Assembly: GCA_002049455.2 (NCBI GenBank) | Contig: KV918799.1 | Span: forward strand, 229,140 to 293,139 | DNA length: 64,000 nucleotides | Origin: Porphyra umbilicalis | Taxonomy: Eukaryota; Rhodophyta; Bangiophyceae; Bangiales; Bangiaceae | Reading direction: 5' to 3' | Shown here: piece by piece, positions 11,501 to 21,604 of the stretch | Numbering within the stretch: position 1 is the first letter of the stretch | Layout: every line of letters starts with the position of its first letter | Made by a program: the position numbers and the translations under genes | Notes under the pieces: generated by a model | Databases searched by the model: none | Told to the model about the DNA's origin: nothing | The model's input: the letters and a program-made list of their open reading frames with translations, nothing else

Positions 11501-12762
11501 CATGAACGCCGATAGGCGGTTGCCGACGCTCGCGAGGGCTATAAGGCTCGGCACACTGTGCGGCGAAGTGCCCCGGCTTGTTACAGTTGTAACAGATGTC
11601 AGCCCGATTGGCTTGAGGGACGGCGGCCCGAGGGGTCGGCGGGGTGCGAGCCGGTGTGAACGGTCGTTCCGTCGTCGTCCGCTGGTCTTGTGTCGCGTAA
11701 GCGACTTTGATCGCCGTTGGGCGGGTAATCTTGAGTTGCAAACGCAACTTGTTGGTGCCGTCCCAGTACATCTGGGCGGTGGCGACCGTCTCGGACAGGG
11801 TTCGGTCGGGGAACTGGTCGTTCAGTACCCGGACGTGCGCTTGCACAAGGTCCGGAAGACCAGTGATGAAGACGTCCTTAACGTCTTGGATGTCGAACAA
11901 ACCGTTCAGGAGGTCGTATTGCGTTTCCACGCGATGACCAAAGGCCGTGGGCGCCTCGTTGTCTTGTTGCTTCATCTTAATGATGTCTTGATAGGCGTGA
12001 GCCATTGTTGCGTGTGTTGCATACTTCGAAAGAAGCCAGTTGACGGCATCTCCGTAGGTACGGATGGCGTAACGCTTACGTCCGAGGGTGCTGTTAAGCG
12101 CGCCGGAGAAGGCCATCTTGGCGTTGCCGGCTAGTCGAAAGACCATAAGCGGAAGGGCTTGACCGTGCGTCAGCCCAGCCGCGTCGCATGCGCGGCGAAA
12201 GGTCGTCAGGAACGTGAAGATGCCCAAGGGCAGGGCTCCCGTGGATGGCTGTTGCCCATGGAACGCTCCGTCCAAACGTTTGTTGAGACGGTGCGACCGC
12301 TGTGCCTCTTTAGGCGTATACGTCAATTGACGACGGATCAGGAAGAACGTCCTGTAGTCCAGGAGTGTCTTGAAGCGGCTATTAGCCGGGCGGATCACCT
12401 TGATCCTATCGGCTTTTTCAAGTCGCTCCTTCCGTTTGGTGGGGGTCGCGGGGCGCTTGCGCGCGGCCGCGTCCGACTCGCTCGAGCTGTCGCTCGGCGA
12501 GGACCCACTTGGGGGCGACGGCGGGTGTGGGGGCCCGTGGCCATCGTCCGAAGAGGACGTGTCCGTCGCGTTGGGGTTGTCGTCGTCTGACGACGTCGGG
12601 CTGGACCCAGAGGCGGAATCGTCGGAAGATGAGGAAAGCGCGGCGTTAGCCGGAGCGTTCTTGCGGACGGACTTGTCCTTAATCACCTTGCTCGTCTTCT
12701 TGACGTCCTTGGTATTGTCGCCCGACTGGCGGCGAGACTTAGCCACACGGCGTTCCTCCTCA

Positions 12763-14064
12763 GAGCATTCCCACCAATGTCGGGCCAACGGTCTGAAACG
12801 GTGAAATGAAACCGCTACGTGTGGCCCTGCGAGTGGTCAGTTGCCAACGGGCCAACGCGTTGCCAACGGGCAATGTAATGGGTGAAACAGAGTGGGCTAC
12901 CTTTCGAAGATCTGAGCGCCGTTGGCCTCGACGTTGTTGGCCGCACTTCGTGGTTGCCAACGGACGACACGTATTAGCGTCGTCGCCAGTATCGAAATGA
13001 AGAGGCGTCCGTCGAATACGTGCCGAACATGTCACGGAAAGCGTGTGAACGGAGCCCAAACCGCCCAAATCAAGGCAATCTAGCGAGACACGTGGAGGCC
13101 TTTCGGTACTAATCTGGATCGAATCCGCTCGAGTGCGTGACGTGTGTTGCGGTCGCACCGCCCCAGGCTGTGGAAGGTGTTGGAGCCTGAATCATGGCGG
13201 TCGAACCGTCGCCAGCGGCCACAGTGGCCTGATAAACCGCGCAAACGGGTGGCTCGAGAGCCATGCGCGTGGCACAAGGGCTGCGCCCCTGTGCACCTCT
13301 GCTGCGTGCCTGCCCCCATCTGCTGAGTCAGACCGATTGCACCGCGCAGTCACTCCTCCTGTGACGCCTTGGGTGCCTCCAGAGGGCCGAGGACGGGCCA
13401 GAATTGAGAAATGGATCGCGCTGGCGGTCTCATTGGCACTCGTGTGTGTCCACCTGAGCGTCCGTGGTGTGTCCCCCGGGACGTGGGGACCAGTGCCAGG
13501 GCTTTCGGGGCGGTGTCCTTGACAGCCTCGTGAACAATATCTCAGTGCGACCGTCCACTCACTCGCGAGTGCGTGATGGCTGACGGCGGGCCCCCAGGTG
13601 TCCGGCGCCGAGATCGAGAGGTACGGTGCACGCCTGTCGAGGAAACCGACTGTCAGCCTCCCTCTGGGTCACGGGTCTCGTGGGGCATCGGGCCTGTCAA
13701 CGGACGGCTCGTGTGAGCCTCTCGGGACATCCGATCAGGCAGTCCCCGAACGCCGTTTGTGGGGTCCGGCACACTTTTGTGGCCCGGTCGCACCGTTCTG
13801 AGTGCGCCTGGGAGGGCCATTGGGGGCGGTGCCGCAGTCGTCGTTGGCAGGTAGCATGGGGGCAACCAACAATGTCAGTCGACTTAGGTCCTGTGCTTTC
13901 GGCTGTATGCTTGCGGGGACCGCACGGGTGAAGGTGTACGTTGAACGTGCCCGCTCTCTGCGGCCCGTTCCACAACGGCGGTGCATCCGCCCTTTTTCGC
14001 CGTCGACGGACGGTGTGTCCACTGCTGTCGCTGTGCCGTACGTCTCGCGACACAGCAAGCCGCC
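12763..14064 (+). other. Harbinger copy A left end and Myb 5' region
   Basis: Holds the left terminal repeat, then several GTTGCCAACGG/GGCCAACGCG motifs between about 12838 and 12872 that resemble the building blocks of the right-end hairpin and are likely protein-binding sites. The remaining 1.1 kb up to the Myb start is non-coding and is shared, with small changes, by copy B (21605-22906). The promoter of the Myb gene should lie here, but I see no clear TATA box. Confidence 0.7.
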
Positions 14065-16488
14065 ATGCCCGACTCCCCCCCTTCAAAGTCGGCCGATGGC
14101 GACGCCCCGCCGTTTCCCCCACTCCCCCCTCTACCTCCTGGCTTTCGCTACCAGCGGGTGCGCAACCCGTTGGACGAGTCTTCTCCCCCACCTGGGCTCG
14201 AGCCTGCTACGGCCCGTGGCACGGGCGGGGCGGAGCCTCCCGAGGTGCGAGCGGCACTGCGGCTGCCGTCCGCGACAGCAGGCGCCGACACTGCAGCGGT
14301 GAAGTCCCGGACGGGCGGGACGACCACGGCTGCCGGCGGTTGCGCGTCGCTGCCTGCGTCGGCAGCGACCACCGGTGTGGACGCGGGAGCGCCGGCCAAG
14401 TCTGGCGCCGCTCTGGGTGGCGGCGACGTTATTGGGGTCGACGAGGCGGCTCCAACCCCTTCGAAGAAGGCGCGGACTGATCGGCGCCCGCACCTGGCGG
14501 GCCTGCGGCGCGCCAGCAACCTCGGTGTCGAGGAGTTCGTCCGGCGCTTGCACGCGTGTCGTGTGAAAGACGCGCTCGCTTCTGGCAAGACTCCTCCGCC
14601 CAACCCTCCCATCTTGTCTGACCGCTGTGTGCCGTACAAGCCTCGAGGAGCCGCTGCTTCTGGCGCCCTTCGTGCTACCTCGGACGAGCGCTCCGCCGGT
14701 GGAGCGGGCCCCGTGGCGCCGACATTGGTGGCCGCCACGCCGGTTGCCCGCGGAAGCGCAAGTGGGTCAGAGGCTGGCGCCGGTGCTGGCGGGGCGCCCG
14801 GCAAGAGCGCACCTGTCGGCCGCGGTCCACCAAGCGACACAGAGTCGGACAAGTCGGGACGTACCCGTGCTCGTGAGAAGCGAGCAGCCGGCACCCGACG
14901 GGGAGCGATGCCGCGACCAACAATTTCGAACCTTGGTGGGGCTGGCGGCGGTGACGAGAGCGAGTGGAACCAGTCTTCGGGCGGGAGCGTCGCATCATCC
15001 AGCACTGGCGGTGCGCCGACGCCGCAGCACCAAGGGCGCCGCGCGAGCGGCGGTCCTCGCCGCGGGGGTGGCGCAGGCGCCAAGAAAAAGGGCCCAGGCA
15101 ACGGCAAGGGAAAGGTGTGGACGGTCGACGAGCAGGTGGCTCTCTGTGAGGCGTTCAAGTTGGTGGCGCAGCGGTCGGACATGGGCGCGGACTGGTCGAA
15201 GGACGGTCTCTGGGACACCATTAAGGACGACTTTGTGCAGCGCATCCCCAGGAGCCTGAAGCCCAGTGACCTGAAGGGCCGATGGAGCGAGCGCACGGCG
15301 GGCTCCATGCAGACGCAGTTTAAGCGCAAGATCGCGCACGACGTGCAGCGCTTCGCACATTTCTTCAAGGTGGTGTCCGACAAGAAGCCGCTGACGGGGG
15401 GGCTGACTGAGGAGGACCTCGTGCGCGCCGCCGCGGGCCTCTTCTCTGGCGTGTCGGCATACCAAGCCGTGCGGCAGGACGCGTGCTCGGACGACGAGCG
15501 CGAGCGGCAGGGAAAGGCGCGGGCGGAGCGGACCGGTCACGTGGTGACGTGCGCGTGCATCCCGATGTGGCGCGTGCTGAGAGAGATGGACACGTTCAGC
15601 GGGGCGGCGGCCGACGCCAACGCCGTCGCCGACCGCTTTCACGGCATTGGTGGTCAGCTGGACGTTGACGGCGGCGATGATGGCAACGGCGGCGGCGACA
15701 AGCCCTCACGCGGGAAGCGTCCCGCTCTCCAGCCGCGACCGGACATGGGCGTCAAGGCGGCCAAGCGCATGCGCAACAACAAAGAGGACATGCAAGAGAG
15801 CGCGGGCGTCCTCGGTGTGGAGCTCGTGCGCTCGAGAAAGACGATGGAGGCGATGGTTTCGGAGGCTGCCAAGCGGACGCAGCTCGAGTCCAAGCGCGCG
15901 GCGGCCGCGTTCTTCAACTTGGCCGAGAACAAGGGCACGGACGAGGCCAAGACGTTCTTTGAGGCCATGCGGAAGGACATGTTCAACATCGGCATGGCGG
16001 CCATCAATGCCACGGCGCCGGCGGCCGTGGCCAGCGGTGCGGTCGCGGTGCGGGGCGCGTCGCCATCGACCAAGTCGGCCACTGCAGCGGGCGCGAGCGC
16101 AGCTGCGGCCGCGTCGGCCGCGATGGCCGCGGGGGGCGGCAAGGAGCCGGTCGTCGCATCAAGCGACGACAGCGACGCGACCACCAATGTGGCCGAGGCG
16201 TCGGGGCTGGACAAGAGAGGCTCTGCAGAGCGCGTGCGCCTGGCGCGCGGCCGCCACGCGATGGCGGCCAAGTCCAAGGTGGGGCAGGCGCGCATCGACA
16301 AGAACCAGGCAGCCATTGACCTCACTGGGCCGGACGTGGGAGGCGGGAGCAGCGTCACGGCGCCTACCGCGCGTGGCGACATGCGCAGTCGCGGCGCGGG
16401 ACGTACGGTCCGGACGACGGGCGCTGTGTCTGCGCGAACCGGCGGTGCTGTGAACAAGGAGGTCACTGATGATGAAGAGGACGAGTGA
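14065..16488 (+). CDS. Myb/SANT-like protein of PIF/Harbinger transposon (copy A)
   Basis: 807 residues, open throughout. In Harbinger elements the Myb-like partner binds the transposon ends and helps the transposase act in the nucleus. Residues 1-345 are Pro/Ala/Gly/Ser-rich and probably disordered, with a basic stretch SKKARTDRR. Residues about 349-430 form the Myb/SANT-like trihelix type domain (VWTVDEQVALCEAF, then the paired Trp positions DGLWDTI and KGRWSE). A conserved region with MWRVLREMDTFSG follows, then Ala-rich and basic segments and an acidic tail TDDEEDE. The ATG at 14065 is chosen because copy B's frame begins at the same Met and the context GCCGCCATG is strong; the frame is open 28 codons further upstream. 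It converges on the transposase gene. Confidence 0.85.
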   Translation: MPDSPPSKSADGDAPPFPPLPPLPPGFRYQRVRNPLDESSPPPGLEPATARGTGGAEPPEVRAALRLPSATAGADTAAVKSRTGGTTTAAGGCASLPASAATTGVDAGAPAKSGAALGGGDVIGVDEAAPTPSKKARTDRRPHLAGLRRASNLGVEEFVRRLHACRVKDALASGKTPPPNPPILSDRCVPYKPRGAAASGALRATSDERSAGGAGPVAPTLVAATPVARGSASGSEAGAGAGGAPGKSAPVGRGPPSDTESDKSGRTRAREKRAAGTRRGAMPRPTISNLGGAGGGDESEWNQSSGGSVASSSTGGAPTPQHQGRRASGGPRRGGGAGAKKKGPGNGKGKVWTVDEQVALCEAFKLVAQRSDMGADWSKDGLWDTIKDDFVQRIPRSLKPSDLKGRWSERTAGSMQTQFKRKIAHDVQRFAHFFKVVSDKKPLTGGLTEEDLVRAAAGLFSGVSAYQAVRQDACSDDERERQGKARAERTGHVVTCACIPMWRVLREMDTFSGAAADANAVADRFHGIGGQLDVDGGDDGNGGGDKPSRGKRPALQPRPDMGVKAAKRMRNNKEDMQESAGVLGVELVRSRKTMEAMVSEAAKRTQLESKRAAAAFFNLAENKGTDEAKTFFEAMRKDMFNIGMAAINATAPAAVASGAVAVRGASPSTKSATAAGASAAAAASAAMAAGGGKEPVVASSDDSDATTNVAEASGLDKRGSAERVRLARGRHAMAAKSKVGQARIDKNQAAIDLTGPDVGGGSSVTAPTARGDMRSRGAGRTVRTTGAVSARTGGAVNKEVTDDEEDE

Positions 16489-17057
16489 GGACCTTTGGGG
16501 TGCGGAGGGTTTGACCGCTGGAGTGATTGTGAGACGCATGCCGCAGGACGTTGCTGTGTGCCAGTGACTCTAGTGCGGCGGACGTGCATGTGTGACGGAT
16601 GGGAGACATTGCAGGTCACCCATATTGTCCTTGTTTGGTGTGGTCGGGTGCAGTCGCATTTCTGTGTTGGAGCTAGCGCGTCGCAAGCGGTGCTCCTTTT
16701 GTTAGCTTTGTTGTGTGTTTTCTTGCAGTATGCGCCATCAGTTGCGACGCACTGCTGTTCATCATGGCCGGGCGCGTTCCGCACGTGAGTCAAGCACGGG
16801 TAAAGTCTGTCTTGGCAACGCCCTATGAGATGGAAAGCGCATCAGTTGCGCATTGCAGGTGCAAAACACCTTTCCTGTCATACGCGATGCGAGGGCGCAG
16901 GCCGCCAGCATTCGCATGAGCCGCTAGTCGTGACTCCGACATGGGGACTTCGATTGGTACACAGAACATGCCATGCGGCTGTGACGAAAGAACAAGTCAT
17001 TGACAAACAAACACACACACACATGCACAGACACCCACAGGCACATACGTTCCCTCA
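16489..17057. other. spacer between convergent Harbinger genes
   Basis: About 570 bp between the 3' ends of the Myb and transposase genes. It contains a short CA-rich microsatellite (about 17008-17045). Presumably it holds both transcripts' ends, but no clear polyadenylation signal is visible. The same spacer is present in copy B up to 25892, where a large insertion begins, and partly in copy E. Confidence 0.7.
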
Positions 17058-18920
17058 TTACTCGCCAGTGCGTGACCGCCGTGCCTGTCGGCGGGCCCAC
17101 GCAAGTGCAGTGAGATCCTTTCTCAAGTTCATACCGACGGCCGGGTCCGTCGCCTGCACCCAAGTAAGGAGGTCGGAGAAGGAACCGGGGGGAGGAAGCA
17201 TGCCCTGGTTAACTTGGAGCGCAGGGTCAGCTGGGACACCGTCAGCGGCCCGACCAACACGTCCGCGTGATGGCCCAGACGGATGACCTCGGCCACCAAT
17301 GTCGCCGGCGCCACCACCCCGAGCGCCCCCGTGGCCGTCGCCACCATCCCCACCGCCGCCGCCGGCACCACCACCATCGCTGCCGCCAGCGCCGCCGGCG
17401 CCACCCTCCCCAGCATCCTCACCGCCGTCGCCACCATCCCCGCCGCCAGCGCCGCCAGCGTCACCACCGCCTACGGCTGCGGGGCCACCCCCGCCGTGCC
17501 CGCCACCGCCGCCACTGCCGCCACCGCCGCCACCTCCGCCACCGCCGCCACCGCCGCCGCCGCCGCCGCCGTCACCGCCGCCTGCGCCACCATCCCCGCC
17601 GCCGCCACTGCCGCCGGCGCCACTATCCCCACCATCTTCACCGCCGCCGACGTCACTGCCGTCGCCGCCATTGGCGGCACCGGCGCCCGCGCCCTCACCG
17701 TCGCCCGCAACGCCGCCACCGTGACCACCAATGTCGACATCTGCGCCATGCCGCCGAATGTTGTGGACGAATGATGGCCGCCGCGCCTCCACGACCATGT
17801 TGTGCAAGATGCACACGGCCTTGGCCGTGAGGATGAGGTGCGCCACGCTGTGGTGGCGCGCGGGGTGGAGAGCCACCTTGAATTGCTGGTACATGGTGCC
17901 GTACAGGCGCTCGACCTCCTTGCGAGCGCCTTCTTGTACGGCGTTGAGCTCAAGCTCCTCCGGGGTGCCGGGGTTCTGGTGGGGGCGAACTAGAAAGGGG
18001 TAAGAGGGATAGATACCGTCGACTAAATAGTAAAGATACGTGTACCTCCGCCCGTTCACTTCAAAAGAAAAGTCACGTGGCGGCCACTCGCCGCGCACGA
18101 CACGAGAAAACAAAGGGCTCTGCTTGAGGACGTTGATGTCGTTGTTGCTTCCTGGCGAGCCGGCAAAGACGTGCCAAACCCAGAGGTCGTGGTCGCACAC
18201 CGTCTCCAGGACAATGGACCGCTTGCCCGACCTGCCCTTGTGCTGTCCCGCCGCCGACTTCGGGCAGCCGTGCCACTCCCAGTGGCTGCAGGCCAAGCTG
18301 CCGATACAGCCGGGCAAGCCCCGGTCCTTGTTGAATGCCAGGATGCGCGTGATGTCCTCGTTCGTCGGCGCGCGCAGGTAGGTCGACTCGTACTTGTTGA
18401 CGATGAACTCGATGAAGCTCTTGACGGCGGCATTGGTGGTCGACTTCGACAACCGGACGTACTCATCGGGGCGGTCCGCGGCCTCGCCGTTGCCAAGAAC
18501 GCGCAGCGCGGCGACGACCTTCTGAAGCGGATGCGCCTGGGGTCGCCCGGTGGCGTTGACGCGTTGGCGGAAAAACGGCTCGTCCTTTATGTCATTGTAG
18601 ACGCGCATGAAGACAGCGCGTGGCATTCGGAACCGGCTCTCAAAGTCCGCCTCGTCGAAGACGGGCGGCTCCCCGTCCACACCCCAGTAGTCGCGCAAAA
18701 TGTTGCGCAGCCCGAGGTTGAAGTCGCGCTTCTTGTTGGGCGCGCGCCCACGAACCGACCCGCGGTGCCGTCGCCGCAGGCGCTGACAACCGCGGACCCA
18801 CCGCGCCAACTGCAGCAGCCGAAGATGGTGGCTCACAGCCATCGCGAGGCCCGAGGAGAGGTCGTCCTGGTCCACAGCACCCCCCATGTCGTCGCCGTGC
18901 TCCTCGTCGTGGACGTTCAT
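17058..18920 (-). CDS. PIF/Harbinger DDE transposase (copy A), catalytic Asp lost
   Basis: 620 residues from the Met at 18920 (MNVHDEEHGDDMGG). The frame is open further upstream, and TTTCTTTGTTGATGCAG just before the start looks like a splice acceptor, so a short upstream exon is possible. The N-terminal third is basic. The RNase H-like DDE domain shows NNDINVLKQSPLF, YLVDGIYPSYP (D301) and RKEVERLYG (E337), typical of the plant PIF/Harbinger family. The expected first Asp, in the motif GSLDCSHW of copies D and E, is Ala here (GSLACSHW, residue 210), so the enzyme should be inactive. Residues about 393-560 are an extreme glycine-rich run, followed by a conserved end with FSDLLTWVQATDPAVGMN and a basic ARRQARR. 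Confidence 0.85.
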   Translation of the reverse strand: MNVHDEEHGDDMGGAVDQDDLSSGLAMAVSHHLRLLQLARWVRGCQRLRRRHRGSVRGRAPNKKRDFNLGLRNILRDYWGVDGEPPVFDEADFESRFRMPRAVFMRVYNDIKDEPFFRQRVNATGRPQAHPLQKVVAALRVLGNGEAADRPDEYVRLSKSTTNAAVKSFIEFIVNKYESTYLRAPTNEDITRILAFNKDRGLPGCIGSLACSHWEWHGCPKSAAGQHKGRSGKRSIVLETVCDHDLWVWHVFAGSPGSNNDINVLKQSPLFSRVVRGEWPPRDFSFEVNGRRYTYLYYLVDGIYPSYPFLVRPHQNPGTPEELELNAVQEGARKEVERLYGTMYQQFKVALHPARHHSVAHLILTAKAVCILHNMVVEARRPSFVHNIRRHGADVDIGGHGGGVAGDGEGAGAGAANGGDGSDVGGGEDGGDSGAGGSGGGGDGGAGGGDGGGGGGGGGGGGGGGGGGSGGGGGHGGGGPAAVGGGDAGGAGGGDGGDGGEDAGEGGAGGAGGSDGGGAGGGGGDGGDGHGGARGGGAGDIGGRGHPSGPSRGRVGRAADGVPADPALQVNQGMLPPPGSFSDLLTWVQATDPAVGMNLRKDLTALAWARRQARRSRTGE

Positions 18921-19140
18921 GGTCTGCATCAACAAAGAAATAAGGATTGCAGGGGAACGCACCGACCAACAATGCCACAGGAAGCACAGAATCGCGGTGA
19001 CACGGCACTTCATGTCAGATACTGCATCCCACGTCGAAACCACACTCGCTGGCGTACTCCCCCGCACAACACCCGGTACACCGCACACACAAGTGCAACG
19101 CATTGTCGAAAACGATTGAATGGGAAACGCACAAGTCGGT

Positions 19141-19884
19141 AGCGACCGGCGTCGTCGCGGGCCACACGGCGATGGCGAGGACGGGGGTCGGTGACGCGAC
19201 GGCGGGCGGCGAGGGCCGCCGTCGGCCGCGGGGACGGTGATTCCGGCGGGTGGTGGCGGCGGCGGCGGTCGGTGGCGCCGGGGAGGTGCACGGCGACGAC
19301 GGGGACGGAGGCGCAGGTGGCAACGGTTGGCGAGAACAGCAGCGATGGGCGGGGGCGGGGGGGGCGAGCCGGCAACGACGGACGGTGGTGGCGGCGCGGG
19401 CTACGGCCACGGTCGGCTTGGGCAGCGGCAATCGGCCGGGGCGGGTGAAGCGAGCGGCAACGACGGTCGGTGGTGGCGGCGCGGGCGGCGGCAACGGTCG
19501 GCTTGGGCGGCGGCAATTGGTGGGGGCTGGAGAGGCAAGCGGCAACCGAAGGTCGGTGGTGGCCCGCGCGAGCGGCGGCAACGGTCGGCTTGGGCGGCGG
19601 CGATGGGCGGGGGCGGCGGGGGCGAGCCACGACGACGGTCGGCGGTGGCCGCGCGGCGGCGGCAACGGTTGGCCGGGGTGGCGGCGATGGGCGGGGGCGG
19701 GGGGAGCGCAACGAGGTCGGCGGTGGCGGGCTGTGCGGGCAACGGTCGGCTTGGGCGGCGGCGATGGGCGGGGGCAGAGGGGGCGAGCGGGCGACGATGG
19801 TCGGCGGTGGCGGCGCGGGCGGCGGCAACGGTCGGCTTGGGCGGCGGGGGGGCGGGGCGGCGGGGGCGAAGTGGCGGGGCGGCG
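19141..19884. repeat. G-rich about 85-bp tandem array, copy A
   Basis: Units contain GGCGGCAACGGTCGGCTTGG and GGCGATGGGCGGGGGCG, closest to the 85-bp array of copy G. The array is cut at 19885 by a single N, after which a gypsy fragment begins. Confidence 0.85.
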
Positions 19885-19885
19885 N
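19885..19885. other. single undetermined base at an abrupt junction
   Basis: One N separates the copy A array from the middle of a gypsy pol region. Together with the N at 52278 it marks a discontinuity that could be an assembly join. Confidence 0.9.
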
Positions 19886-21604
19886 CTCGAGGACCTCGAC
19901 CTCAGTGAGGCACCCGAGTACCTGCACAAGCAGATTCGTGACATGCTTAAGACGCATTCGTCTATGCGGGATGGAACCCTTGGCGTCATCCGTGCTACGG
20001 AGCACGCCATCGTCACTCCTCCCGACGCTCTGCCCATACGGGCCCAACCCTACCGCACCGAGCCGTTCAGACGGCAGATCATCTCTGATCAGATCAACAA
20101 AATGTTGAAGCTCAACGTCATTGCCCCTAGCCATAGGGCTTGGGCGAGCCCCGTGGTAATTGTACCAAAGAAGAACGGCAAAGCCCGATTCTGTGTCGAC
20201 TATCGTCGGTTAAACAACATCACCAAGAAGGATGCTTATCCATCGCCTCGAATGGAGGACTGCCTTGACTCCTTGGGAGATGCCCAAGTGTTCACGTCTC
20301 TCGACTGCACCGCGGGATACTGGCAAGTACCCTTACGCAAGGACGACCAAGAGAAGACGGCGTTCACGACGCACTGTGGAATATACCACTGGTTATCCAT
20401 GCCTTTCGGCTTGACGAACGCGCCGGCTACCTTTCAGCGTGCGTTGGATATTATCCTCTCGGGCTTGAAGTGGCAGATATGCCTTGTCTACTTAGGCGAT
20501 GTCAATATCTTCTCCGCAAACGCGGAATAACACGTCAAAGACGTTGACACGGGTTTTCACCGCCTCCGCGAAGCCGGTGTTACCCTCAACTTGGAAAAGT
20601 GCACGTGGTTCTCCGATGAGGTCGAGTACCTCGGACACATTGTCCGCCCCGGGCAACTGCACGTGCACAACAAGAACGTGGATGCTCTGAAGCATGCAAA
20701 GTTCCCAACTACAAAGACCCAGCTGAAAAGCTTCTTGGGCAAGTGCAACGTCTATCGACGGTTTGTGAAAGACTTTGCCAAACGAGCAAAGCCCCTGAAC
20801 GCCATGACTAGGGCCGAGATCCCACCGGATCTACCACCACCGACGGACGTGGCCATCGCCGCATTCGAAGACCTTCGAAACGCACTATTGTGCCCCCCGA
20901 TCCTCGCCTTGCCAAAGGCCAATCGGAAGCTCGTCGTCGACGTTGACGCATGCGGGCGAACTGCTTCATTCTGTCGGATATTGGAGCCGAGGACAAACTG
21001 CTGCAGAGCAAAACTACTCCACCACGGAGCGAGAATGCCTCGGCGTCGTGTGGGCTGTCCTCAAGTTGAGGCACTTCCTCGACGGACAACGGTTCCTCAT
21101 CCGAACGGATCACGAAGCACTTAGCTGGATGTACAGCACGACCGACTCAAGCGGACGCTTGATGCGGTGGCGACTTCGCCTTTCCGAATACACATTCGAT
21201 ATGGTTTATAAACCAGGTGCATCGCATCACTTGCCGGACTTCCTGTCGCGCGCCTCTACGGTGGCGCCGCCAGACGATATCCACGATGATATACCGTGCC
21301 TGGCATTGGCCGAGACGGCCAACGGCTTGATGACGGGGAGGTACACGGGTACCGACACACCCGAACCGGTGGAATTCAACGACGTTGTTGAAGCTCAACA
21401 AACGGACCACTATTGTGTCGCAATGACCAAACGTGTCGAACTCGAAACGGCAAAGGCCTTCTTCCGTGATGAGCATCACGCTCCATACCGCCGTGCGCCT
21501 TACGGCAATCAACTGGTTATTCCGAAGTCTGTACGCAAACGCGTGCTGACCCTCGAGCACCACGCAACCGTGGCCGCCCATCCTGGTATGAACCGGATGT
21601 ATGA
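19886..21604 (+). mobile_element. Ty3/gypsy chromovirus, copy 2 fragment (fossil)
   Basis: Same family as copy 1, on plus. It holds the region before reverse transcriptase, reverse transcriptase (about 20165-20510), RNase H and the start of the integrase zinc finger (HHATVAAHPG near 21560-21590). It is bounded on the left by the single N and on the right by Harbinger copy B. It carries a small number of breaks. No LTR is present. Confidence 0.92.

Larger units (their letters stand above)
6636..12762 (-). mobile_element. Ty3/gypsy chromovirus, copy 1 (fossil)
   Basis: Read on the minus strand from 12762 down. The gag region has a CCHC zinc knuckle (near 11590) and Ser/Asp-rich N-terminal sequence. 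Then come an aspartic protease region (DTGAG near 11275), reverse transcriptase (about 10300-9930), RNase H (about 9560-9150), integrase with its HHCC finger (about 8860-8730) and catalytic core (about 8650-7900), and a chromodomain (about 7408-7253). About 200 further residues of unknown function follow the chromodomain to 6638. The pol order with a chromodomain defines chromoviruses. Harbinger copy A cuts the 5' side at 12763 and a TRIM sits in integrase at 8235-8562. No LTR pair was identified; the downstream side merges into GC-rich repeats. The element is broken, with a handful of breaks besides the insertions, and close in sequence to the other two family members here (19886-21604 and 50994-52277). 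Confidence 0.93.
12763..19884 (+). mobile_element. PIF/Harbinger transposon copy A (both genes present)
   Basis: Starts with the family terminus GAGCATTCCCACCAATGTCG in the gag region of gypsy copy 1, after the target trinucleotide TCA. It contains a left untranslated region with repeated CCAACG motifs, a Myb/SANT-like gene on plus (14065-16488), a spacer, a DDE transposase gene on minus (17058-18920) and a G-rich tandem array. The two-gene arrangement of Myb-like protein plus transposase is typical of PIF/Harbinger. The right terminus is not present: the array stops at a single N at 19885. Relative to copy E, about 545 bp upstream of the transposase is missing. Confidence 0.93.

Noticed and set aside
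17008-17045. CA-rich stretch as a CRISPR or regulatory array
   Set aside because: Simple CA microsatellite in the Harbinger spacer, repeated in copies B and E; no spacers of any kind.
17267-17830. Proline- and histidine-rich open frames on plus
   Set aside because: They are antisense to the Gly-rich segment of the transposase gene and exist only because GGC/GCC codons are open on both strands. The same occurs at 34618-35232 and 53983-54777.
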